This document shows, in pieces, positions 23,301 to 29,632 of a stretch of 64,000 nucleotides of DNA. The notes under the pieces were generated by a model. It worked only from the letters and a program-made list of their open reading frames with translations. It had not been told where the DNA came from and made no database searches. The position numbers and the translations under genes were made by a program. Each line of letters starts with the position of its first letter. Positions within the stretch are counted from its first letter, which is position 1. Origin of the DNA: Helicoverpa zea (lineage: Eukaryota > Arthropoda > Insecta > Lepidoptera > Noctuidae); contig NC_061469.1 in NCBI RefSeq assembly GCF_022581195.2, positions 2,852,001-2,916,000 on the forward strand, written 5' to 3'.

Positions 23301-24540
23301 GTGACCTAGTCCTCGCACTAGAAATGAAAATTATCAGACCTTAAGGTTACTAATATCTACATCTCCATGTTTCGAAGGTGATCCATGTGAAACTGCGAAA
23401 AGTCTAATAAAGGTTGTTTAATTAAAAACTTACCCTTAAATCTTTAGACTGACCCTTAATTCTGGGGAAATAACCTACCTACTTTGTATTGACTGAAGAT
23501 TGTAACAGTAGATAGACTAGTATAAATGTATGTACCTGTATTTCCATGAAATAATAACATCCTACAATGTACTTGCACTTGTACTTAATGCATAATTATG
23601 TACCCGCACTTTCCCCTATGTACACTAATGCAAAAACTTCTTCCTATAACTAATGCAACGATATTTCTGATTGCATGACTCTTTCACGTGGTGTTGGCAA
23701 CACTTGCAGGAGGTTGGTTATGTTTTTTGTATATAATTTTTATTTAATTAATTTATAATTTATTCTGAATGTAATTGTTCAAAATTGAATTTCCATCTTA
23801 TCACAAATGCAAAAATGTGTAATCTTTATATTTATTATGTCCCTTTATGTCTAAATTGCGACCTAAAAAAACGAGATGGAGACTGAATTTTGAACTTTGG
23901 ACAATTTAGCTTTCGAAGCAATGCTCTTCGTTGAAACTATCTTTGAGGTAGTAACTTAACTATGCACACTAACTAATACTACTCAAATATTAATCACTAG
24001 CGTATTTTATTTACCGAAGGTTATAACTACTTATAACTTATTTTCAGCAAAATCCTTCAAGATTTTTTTAACATCTTGAATTGACTATTACTATAAACCT
24101 ACTACAAAGAAAAAACTAACTATTCGATTACTTTTTGATTGATATTCCCCACTAGGTTCACCATAATAATAATTTCTAAGCCTAGCGATATGTACCTACA
24201 TAGCTTACTTACCAAAAACTAACTAACCTCGATTTTATTATCTTTTTATAACAGGAATCTCGAGAAAGGCACATCGAAGGTCATCCATCACTACAACATA
24301 CTGATTTATCTAATACATTTGACAATCTCTTTTATCTCCCACTAATGACTCCATAATTTCAGCACTGGCATGGTGAAGACTCTGACCCTCATATACCGTG
24401 AGAACGGCGTAGTGAAGGGTTTGTACCGCGGCATGAGCATCAACTACATCCGAGCGATCCCCATGGTCGCCACCTCCTTCTCCACATACGAACTCATGAA
24501 GCAACTGCTGCATCTCGACACAGGAATGATGGTCTCGTAA
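5355..24540 (+). CDS. SLC25A16: Mitochondrial carrier, SLC25A16/Leu5-type (Graves disease carrier homolog), six coding exons
   Basis: This is an inner-membrane solute carrier of the SLC25 family. The SLC25A16/Leu5 subfamily is linked to coenzyme A transport into mitochondria. Coding exons: 5355-5418, 7449-7675, 20869-21057, 21575-21731, 23002-23143 and 24363-24540. All have AG/GT borders and compatible phases. They join to 957 nt, or 318 aa plus stop, a normal SLC25 length. Three carrier repeats are visible, with signatures APLDRMK (Pro34), YPLDTIR (Pro129) and YPLDVTRRRMQL (Pro239). The RRRMQL, RGxSxNYIR and TTYELMKQ-like stretches match SLC25A16 rather than SLC25A42. The start ATG at 5355 follows a CpG-rich leader; a second Met at codon 5 is an alternative. 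Intron 2 is 13.2 kb and hosts an antisense BEL/Pao element and other repeats. AATAAA near 25015 is a plausible polyadenylation signal. Confidence 0.92.
5947..6327 (-). mobile_element. Full-length tRNA-derived SINE (HaSE-like) in intron 1
   Basis: Read on the minus strand, the element begins with a tRNA-like head containing an A box (TGGCCTAGTGG) and a B box (GGTTCGATCC), the internal RNA polymerase III promoter. A unique body follows, then a 3' end 'ggctcggaggatgatg' with a (GAT)n tail. The architecture and text match the tRNA-derived SINE family I know from noctuid moths. It lies in intron 1 of the carrier gene, antisense to it. The tRNA-like head is not a functional tRNA gene. Confidence 0.8.
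7328..7367. repeat. Perfect 18 bp inverted repeat (hairpin), 4 nt loop
   Basis: The arms at 7328-7345 and 7350-7367 are exact reverse complements (cttcctgacatggtgtct) with loop GAAA. The hairpin ends about 80 bp before the exon 2 acceptor of the carrier gene and would form in the pre-mRNA. Confidence 0.85.
7922..8110. repeat. Widespread moth interspersed repeat ('gggtcccgtacccaaagggt' family)
   Basis: The sequence 'agggtcccgtacccaaaggg', a short (tccg)n tract (ccgtccgtccgtctgtc), then 'caccaggctgtatctcatga' and 'aaattttcatagatgatgta' matches a high-copy lepidopteran repeat that I recognise by text but cannot name with certainty. It lies inside intron 2 of the carrier gene. Confidence 0.55.
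9270..9550 (-). repeat. 3' end of a moth non-LTR/SINE-type repeat with (GAT)n tail
   Basis: The sequence (atc)n 'agcctatcgcagtccactgc' followed by 'tggacataggcctctccaag' is a very common moth repeat. On the minus strand it ends in a (GAT)n tail. A second moth-repeat phrase, 'ccccttcttccagtgggtgt', follows at about 9424. Related tails occur at 21440-21475, 22545-22590 and 37489-37560. Confidence 0.55.
10042..15210 (-). CDS. BEL/Pao retrotransposon gag-pol polyprotein, 3'-truncated
   Basis: One open frame of 1722 codons encodes a fused Gag-Pol. Order seen: N-terminal coiled region; DUF1759-type Gag around residues 228-400 (MDIPIFTGSYSQW); Cys-rich zinc knuckles near residue 503 (CYNC...CRECNKEH); DUF1758-type retropepsin with LLDQGS near residue 602; reverse transcriptase with YTADIEKMF (~925) and FYMDDLL (~1008); an RNase H-like region (FSDAST, SCAV-type texts); an integrase zinc finger (HETTFHGG...CVICKRQ); and an integrase core with all three acidic residues, in GVDYTG (~1558), YSDQGTNF (~1623) and GGLWEAAVKS (~1676). 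After AAVKS the homology stops and the final ~40 residues are unrelated. The integrase C-terminus and the DUF5641-like tail are therefore missing. The long intact frame suggests a young insertion that lost its 3' part. It lies antisense in intron 2 of the carrier gene. Confidence 0.93.
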   Translation of the reverse strand: MSLVEELLSEQEKIAVAIETLFTNFKKDGRERKTPDYIQRRLDSLDQYWSQFNNNHITLVNVGDASLHYFSSERYGVIQSQYQTIRETIKNYLLPKSTGSEERPQTPILKPPSFVLPSAQEQDRASSSKTEDMLKKQLSNFKAYMRTVSSINIELVSEKWEFEDLLRTLQSRWSVIDKLHWELDSELSGSNSEYEQEFSKYEAHYNNIKKSINKKMWSVAHIEKTTPKMDIPIFTGSYSQWIPFKDLFTETIHRNPSLSSAQKLQFLKGKLRGEPERLIQHLQISSSNYSLSWAILTNRYDNTRLIFTAHANTLLNVPNLQHQSANGIKRIHDVTNECLNAIKNLGINTKYEPIWGILVHILSQKLDTDTYQDYMESVKQPRAIPNLKEFLEFLETKFTTLESSRRKQDNITQKSSSSDQHQATGKNVNKPHQKLNYYKTSFSSSTRVFPSNNMGNKNMKTFTPNKYWCFICQNNEHGIYFCQKFLEMPPHIKKNVVDKNNLCYNCLYNHYGQPCKSEKRCRECNKEHNSILHEAFQSNHMSPRRTRPEASSSTATTGQQASSQVQGSSHVSLQGDPIEVLLPTAIIKIKAADGSYHVMRALLDQGSQTSLITENAAQILKLPRQKCKGVISGVGAKENNCKGMINIHCMSTEGDFNFETDVFIMKTLIKNLPTCSIPKPSWAYLKHIKLADPEFYKSRPVDILLGADVYCIILMEGICRENPNLPTAQQTRPGWILSGNVKTSFQCNVLLNDLKEIERFWETEDITESIDLSAEDQHCIQFYQETTSRRDDGSYVVRIPFKPNYQERLGESKNKARAQFYHLERKFERQPEIAKQYKSFINEYLSLGHMTREAKEQDGDGNMQLSCYLPHHCVQRDDSTTTKLRVIFNASNKTSSGFSLNDVMCRGPNLQRDLQSLIIKWRQYKYAYTADIEKMFRNIWVHPLDQSYQKILWRNNQDQIIREYFLATVTYGTKSAPFLAMMTLKQLALDERHNYVNSEAPDVLEESFYMDDLLHGSHSVESAKQLQEDLIKLLKAGGFNLRKWKANSSALLDEVICDQENFDFKQVESTKTLGLGWNPTKDNFLFNSKIMPSTVSATTKRAFLSQISKLYDPLGWISPLTIKLKILFQDVWKAKIQWDEPIPTDIRNEWEKIKNDIMVINEIEIPRWLQTRQHDTIELHGFSDASTKAYACVIYCRIKRDQDSSVVLVAGKTKLVSLNKNTSLPRLELSGAVLLSKFMAKIKTCLNNYNIKIFGWIDSMAVLGWLNGDANKWKPFVANRVKQVTEVMPPNCWQYIKSKENPADCASRGLTASQLKKHDLWWHGPAWLRTYEPDQEALKNNYFTNLEIKKCKQVNVAMIDNTFITDLINDLLMKYSSINKAIRIFAWINRTVCRKSTNYLSVDELTQSKNIIVKVNQARAFHDEINCLRKGQPLNKKSHILSLNPFLDKEDLLRVGGRLRHANMDPEMKHPLIIPSNRLAELIIDQAHETTFHGGAKITTSFIRQKYWLLGGNRAVKKRLRLCVICKRQNPKRTVQIMGDLPSSRVNPSRPFFHTGVDYTGHVYIKANKGRGIKTTKGYVAVFICMATKAVHLELVSDMTSSTFIAALRRLAARRGVPGHLYSDQGTNFIGANKILQQEYAEIQKSVDQQECKSEIAKMGINWHFNAPSWPSAGGLWEAAVKSLINVCFKNNWVGMLFTYLGAYLLIVNGFLARKIGSRKIK
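10160..15675 (-). mobile_element. BEL/Pao LTR retrotransposon, one LTR end only
   Basis: On the minus strand the element appears to begin near 15675 with TGTTAC, a common LTR start, followed by an AT-rich TATA-like stretch and a leader reaching the gag ATG at 15210. No second LTR was found at the low-coordinate side. Coding similarity stops abruptly near 10160, so the copy is 3'-deleted or rearranged and probably cannot transpose by itself. The hexamer ATCAAG is strongly over-represented on the element's sense strand across coding and leader DNA. Confidence 0.75.
15211..15675 (-). promoter_or_regulatory. Putative 5' LTR and leader of the BEL/Pao element
   Basis: This is the 465 bp between a TGTTAC start and the gag ATG. 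It contains nine copies of ATCAAG (minus strand), many in the extended form TATCAAG. The LTR/leader boundary cannot be fixed without the second LTR, and no clear tRNA primer-binding site was recognised. Confidence 0.45.
16026..16251 (+). repeat. Moth non-LTR 3'-end repeat ('cccgcggcttcgcccgc' family)
   Basis: The sequence 'cccgcggcttcgcccgcttgg', 'ataaaaactatcctatgttc' and 'aaatcagttcagtggtttag', then (CAGA)n and 'ttcgcatttataatattaat agggat', matches a common lepidopteran repeat resembling the 3' region of RTE-like non-LTR elements. It lies in intron 2 of the carrier gene. Confidence 0.6.
16990..17460 (-). pseudogene. C-terminal remnant of an RTE-like non-LTR retrotransposon ORF
   Basis: Translation on the minus strand, across frameshifts, gives FFGHVARK, then LEKQLL, then RSTLN, then AAEDRTRWR and GPDPQH, followed by an AC-rich 3' end (acgacacaacgaggagaagg). 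This order (FGHV, W/R-rich linker, AEDRxRWR, DPQH) is the usual C-terminus of lepidopteran non-LTR reverse transcriptase ORFs. Internal frame changes show it is dead. Confidence 0.6.
17893..20868. other. Rest of carrier intron 2, no recognised element
   Basis: This AT-rich intronic sequence lies between the non-LTR remnant and coding exon 3. Only short chance ORFs were seen and no RNA gene was recognised. The polypyrimidine-AG acceptor of exon 3 is at 20855-20868. Confidence 0.5.
21420..21480 (+). repeat. Moth repeat 3' tail ('gcccagcagtgggacg')
   Basis: The sequence 'ggatgcctgtgcccagcagt' followed by 'gggacgataaaaagactgat' is the plus-strand form of the common moth repeat tail seen inverted at 9270. 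It is a short 5'-truncated copy in intron 3 of the carrier gene. Confidence 0.5.
22545..22600 (-). repeat. Decayed moth repeat tail
   Basis: The sequence 'cttgtcagcctattgccatc' followed by 'cactactgaacatatggc' is a diverged version of the 'cagcctatcgcagtccactgctggacatagg' tail at 9270. It is a short relic in intron 4. Confidence 0.4.
22765..22935 (-). pseudogene. C-terminal remnant of a non-LTR reverse transcriptase ORF
   Basis: Minus-strand translation reads GRPKLRWLSVVKKDMK, then EEEDVLDRVKWRNKIRKV and DPVTRRDKR. The pattern GRPKxRWLDVVxxDM...DRxKWRxxIRKADP is the standard C-terminal tail of insect RTE-like non-LTR ORFs. Only about 55 residues are present, with an internal stop. Confidence 0.65.
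24255..24345 (+). other. Possible alternative terminal exon of the carrier gene
   Basis: An acceptor (ttttataacag) 108 bp before exon 6 would continue the phase of exon 5 into an open stretch ending at TAA (24343-24345). That form would lack the last transmembrane helix. A weak internal donor at 24280 is an alternative reading. There is no direct support, and it may be chance. Confidence 0.15.
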
Positions 24541-25945
24541 TGGCGGCAAAAACAAAATGGCGGGTTTCATATTTTCTGTCTTTACTGTCACTTGAACACT
24601 TAAGCTTACCTTTTGCTCGGATTTTTGGTTCAGTGCAGTAATTTGTAATTTTTGAGTCTATTTCAGCAGTTTCTGGTAAATATGAATAGGCTGTAAATAT
24701 GACTTAGGATTGAATTTCTTTGTAAACTATTTAAAATCACATTAGTTCAACAATTAATTTTGATTTATAAAATGACAACCATTTTGTGCATATACACAAA
24801 ATATGACCCAATTTTTATAGTTTTTCCACCCATGACTAAAAATTAAGCTATATGAGCGTTAGGCAACATCATAATGGGGTTTTAAAACATCCCTGTTTTA
24901 AGCAAAAACTACCCTAGTATAAGCTTCATACAGGACAGGCTAGATATCTTCTGTACTTATACAAATATCAGTATTTGAAACATAAATGCTCACTTATACT
25001 TGTCACTATAAAATAATAAAGTACACATTTTGTATTCTAATTAAAAAACCTGTGAGTTTAAAATTACGCTTCTTGTAAGCTTCTAGAACTTGGTAGTTGA
25101 ATGAATAGTGTTGTTCTATATTCGTTGTGTAATTTGTGGAAACTTTGCTCACTTCAACTTTTACTGTTCAAACATTTTTTTTGTTTTTAACAGTCTTCTA
25201 AATGTAAATTGTATACGCAATAACGGAATGAGTTGAAGGAAGGTAATTTATAAGTAGTTGGTTAGATCACTGCAGATTGCACTTAGCTTTCGGATCTAAA
25301 CCAAAAATGTAAAGGCGTTTGGGTAATTTCCCATTAAAGGCTATTTATAATAGACAATATTTAGTTTTAACTTTTGGATAAGTATAAATTCTGTGCCTTT
25401 GCTACGTTTTGTCATTCTTTGCTTATTTCTAAATAAGGCACAAAAAATGTACTCTCACCATATTTAGTACAATTCAATTATGTAAACTTATTTATGTCTT
25501 CATGAGTCAAAGTATTTTTAATGTTTTGCTTAGATTGGGGATATTAAATAAATTATGATAGGTGAAACTGTCAATTGGATTTTGGAAACGGGAGTACAGA
25601 CTGAAATGTTAACTAGTGGAGGTAAAAGCATGGAATATTACAATCAAGAGACTACAAGAGCTCTCATTACATAAAAGTTGCTCAGTCTCATAAGACGACT
25701 GCTTGAGAAAAGCTTTAAATGTTGGTGTGTTGTTTCAATAACAGGGTGACAAGGCTAGTATATAAGAATATTCATTCCACGCGTATGTGATGCGTCTTAT
25801 GTTTAAAACATATATAATACGTATATCTAAGTTATACGCACATAAAATGTGTTTATTTCGATTGAAAGTTGGAACACTTTTCTTGTAATAGCATTGATAA
25901 GATCAAACACATTCTAGTACAATTTCTGTAAATGTTTTATAAGTT
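24541..25945. other. 3' UTR of carrier gene and following intergenic DNA
   Basis: This is AT-rich sequence after the stop codon. AATAAA near 25015 is a candidate polyadenylation signal, giving a roughly 490 nt 3' UTR. Nothing else was recognised up to the DNA transposon at 25946. Confidence 0.45.
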
Positions 25946-26899
25946 CGGCCATTCAGAGAATGCGTTCCTGACACGTCGCGATTGAACTGACGACGTAACT
26001 TTGCAATGGCGTTGCAGTTACGATAAAAATATTTTTGCTGGTTGTTTACCGTTTTAACAATTGAGGAGCATTAAAACAACATTATTATATCAATAATCAA
26101 TGAATGTTATAATTTTGTGCCAAACTGAGTGTCAAATAACTTGGTAAACAATATTTTTCTAAATCTATACTGCGCTATTACAAGGTTATGTCAGCGGTTT
26201 ATATTTTGTAGTGCTGTGCTAAAAATAACAGGCAAGTATCGTAATCTGTTCTTATACAGTTATAATATAAAATAATACGTTTTGATTTTCTTTTTAAGAA
26301 TTGGAAAATAATGGACTATAAGACTTAATTATAACGTTTATGAAATATAAAAATAAAACTATGACCAAACCGCATTTTTATACTTAGATTAAAAATGGTA
26401 ACCCCAAATGGCGTTATGGGCCGCCATTTTGTGACGCTAAAACAGTCGTCCGTTGTCGTTTCGTGCGCATAGACCACGTTTTTCAAGTGTTTTCGATCTG
26501 TTTTTATTTGATTACCCGGCTTTTGTTAGACCGAGATATCAGGATTGATTCTGTTATTGATAATAATATAATTATACATGTAGGCGAAGATGATGATGAA
26601 GACACCACCTCCTCAAGCAAATCGGAGTCTGATTAATATTCTGTTCGCACATTCAATTCAATGTACTTGTAACAAAGAATAAATAAAACAATTTTATTAT
26701 ATGAATATTACCTTTTTTTGGTTTCCACTTAAATAACTAAAATATAAAACAAATGATTCCGCCAATTTAAAACGAAAATAATCTTAAAATAATGCGGCGG
26801 TTCATTTTGAAGGAACGGTAACGAACTCAGTGTTATGTTGTGCCCATCACTAGTCGTGACTAACTGATAGGTGTCAGGAACGCATTCTCTGAACGGCCG
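25946..26899. mobile_element. DNA transposon with ~29 bp terminal inverted repeats
   Basis: Positions 25946-25974 and 26871-26899 are inverted copies with one mismatch (core TTCAGAGAATGCGTTCCTGA). The element is 954 bp. The flanks aagtt and aagta could be an imperfect target duplication. A + strand open stretch (~26538-26635) ends with DNNIIIHVGEDDDED and TTSSSKSESD then TAA, a serine/acid-rich C-terminus. The element may keep part of a gene or carry an exon-like fragment. The superfamily is not determined. Confidence 0.75.
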
Positions 26900-28860
26900 A
26901 AGTATAATGTATCGTATTTTCGATGTTATTGGCATATAGTATTTTTGTCGAAAAGGTTACCCTGTACGCCAAGTCAACAAATTGAGATTTATTTTTGAAA
27001 CTTCCTGTATTGTGTCATACCTACTTAAAATATTTGAAAATCCATACCTAAAGCACTGTGGCAAGAAATTCTTCTGTCTTCGTTAGCGTACGGGGCAAAA
27101 AGTAATCCACGATAAATTCAATGATATTATCCGTTAGTCTAATGTATAAAATGCAGAAATAACTGCAAAACAATGTATTATAATTACTATAATAAATAAT
27201 ATATTTTCATGTACCGCTGGTTTTTATTTCTACATTGGAATGGTAAAAGAAAACCCTTGAATTTTATAATTAATTTTATTTATTATATCTAATTCCTATC
27301 AACAGGCATAGTACACGTTGCAAGAATAATTATTTACCGTACTGTGTTTACATTTTAAATTATTGCCATTGTGTAGCGAATCCAGATGGAAGTATGTTTA
27401 TCTGTAGTCGGCGCATTATCAACAGTATCCAGTCCCATTTATACATGAACACACCATGCATACAAAAGATCAAGAGTTTCTCAATAGTTATGTCGATCGC
27501 CTATGCAGTTTGCCAGGAAAGCCTTAATTTTACACGAGCTTCGATCGGGTGAAATAATGCCAAAAGCAGAGAAATCAAACTTGTGCTACAGTTATCCATT
27601 GTTTATTTCACGCGAACGAGGGTCGCCATACATTCTCATTTTTTTTTTGTTATTTTTTTTTTCTTTAAGGATATTATATTTTATTTTTTATCTATAACTT
27701 ACATACTTAATACTTAGATCAACGAAACGTGTGGCTTCAGGTGTCATTGGTGGGTAAGGTCTTTGTATAATTAGTACGCACGCGTTTAATTTAGGAAATA
27801 AAAATAATATTACAATTATTTTATAAATCTGAAATTTTATTTTAAATTGAAAGATGGCACTGACAAAAGAAACTGTCCACTGTTCAGATTCTAAAATAAG
27901 TACACGTTTTCTACATGGAAAATGGAATAAAAAAATTGCTTTTGTCAGTTATTCTATAAATAGAAAAAAAATGCTTTGTATAAGGAAACCAGGGCTAATT
28001 AGTGAGTATGTAATCTTAAAAAACATGCTTCAACACTTTCAATATAACCCCCTTGTTACGAATTTCTATCCTAAGATGTTATAAAACAATTTCCCAGTTC
28101 GCAATGATCTCATATAAAATTGTTATTAATATATTTAGTTACTTACCTCCTTTATGAATTGAGTACATTAATGGGAAAGTATTCGACACTTAGTTTAAAC
28201 AATAACAACCTCTCGGGTGCCTTGATCTTTAGGTATTTACACAATTACCTAAAATTATTTATTTTATAATCAAATATAGAATAAAAAGAACTTAAAGCTC
28301 CACTCTTGTGAATCACTATTCCATGTCATACAGGTACTGTGGCACAAGAAAAGGAGAATTTTGAATAATAAATCTCAAAATGCAGAACTTGTTCTCTCAG
28401 ACATTTTATGACAGAATGATTGCACTGGGGTATATAAACAATTAAAAATCCTAATACTTTTACAGACTTACAGTCGAACTAAATTTATTTTGTATAATAA
28501 TTATAAAATAAAAATAATTACATAATGCCATTCTGTCATAAAACTAAATGCTTGCTATTGCTTTGTAGACCTCGACAGATCAATACCCCCGTAGTATGTA
28601 GTATTGTGTAATGTAAATATCAAATTGTAAAAAAATCTTTTAATAGTTCATTTGTAAAGCAACTAAAAATACAAAATTACAGGATGCACTTCGACAGATT
28701 TTGATCTACAGTAACTTAAATCGAAAAACATCATACATTTGCTAGATTGACAATAATTATGTTGTTTCACTAATTATAAGTTCCATTACTGCACATTAGA
28801 TGTAAGATCATAAGCTTTATGGGAATCCAATAGGGCGCACATTTAGTCACCAAAGATAAC
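26900..28860. other. AT-rich intergenic DNA without recognised genes
   Basis: This is very AT-rich sequence between the DNA transposon and the GC-rich block downstream of PP2A. Several TTTATT runs (AATAAA on minus, e.g. near 28258 and 28486) could serve as polyadenylation signals for minus-strand transcripts from PP2A. No coding sequence was recognised. Confidence 0.4.
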
Positions 28861-29096
28861 ATTATGATGGTATGTCCATAGGTCGCTGTCGATCCGAGGG
28901 ATGCGAGACGAGAGCGAAATAAAACTACCGTTTTAGTAAACGTACGAGTTTAATGAGGTCCAATAGTGTCCGGTACATCGGGATATCGACGGAGGCCGGG
29001 GCTCCGCAGGACATGAACATACCAGCATAACTAGCGCGGAGCGAATGCACAGTGAACGGCAAGAACCTAACGACTCGACTGGTGACAACCACTTAC

Positions 29097-29351
29097 AAAT
29101 GAAAGCGCGGCGGGGCAGTCGCGCGGCGGCCGCGGCGCCGGACGCACGTGCGCTACACGTGCGCTACACGTGCGCCAGCCAGTGCGCCACCCGCACCAGG
29201 CTGTCCAGCACGGCGCGGCGCTCGCGCCGGGCGGCCGCGCCCGCCACGCCGCCGCGCAGCACGCCGCCGCCGCGGGCCCCGCGCCCGCCGCGCCGCCGCC
29301 GCGCGCACGCCAGGCCCCGCACGCTTGCCGCCCCCTTCATATGCGCCTCCT
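29097..29351 (-). other. Very GC-rich block with splice-like borders downstream of PP2A
   Basis: On the minus strand the block is preceded by a good acceptor (tgtatgtattgttccag) and followed by a consensus donor (gtaagtgg). It is dominated by CGG/GCG triplets in otherwise AT-rich DNA. All three frames are closed by stops within or before its end; the best one finishes RRERRAVLDSLVRVAHWLAHV-like and then TAG. An 11 bp unit (tacacgtgcgc) repeats near 29153-29175. A 3' UTR exon of PP2A or an exon of an unrecognised gene are both possible. The PP2A stop is followed by a good donor (cac|gtaagt), consistent with a 3' UTR intron. Confidence 0.35.
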
Positions 29352-29632
29352 CTGGAACAATACATACACATTATACTAAAGCTCTCACCTAAGCCAGAGC
29401 AGACAACAGCTGCATCCAACACGCAAATAACACGATAAGGCACGATTCTAATAGTCGGCACATAAGGGGATTCTTAGCAACAGATACAGGAGTTCCACGA
29501 TCAACATCTCTTAAAACTTAACTCATGACAACCACGACCTGTCTACGCCTGTATAAGCCTTACTCAGTAGTTTTATCTAGCCTGTACGTTTTTCATGTAA
29601 AATGAATAAACCAAATTGTACTTACGTGCAGC

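Noticed and set aside
29045..29461. Several overlapping Arg/Ala/Pro-rich ORFs on both strands
   Set aside because: GC-rich repeats lack stop codons, which produces long chance frames on both strands at once. None shows a recognisable domain.
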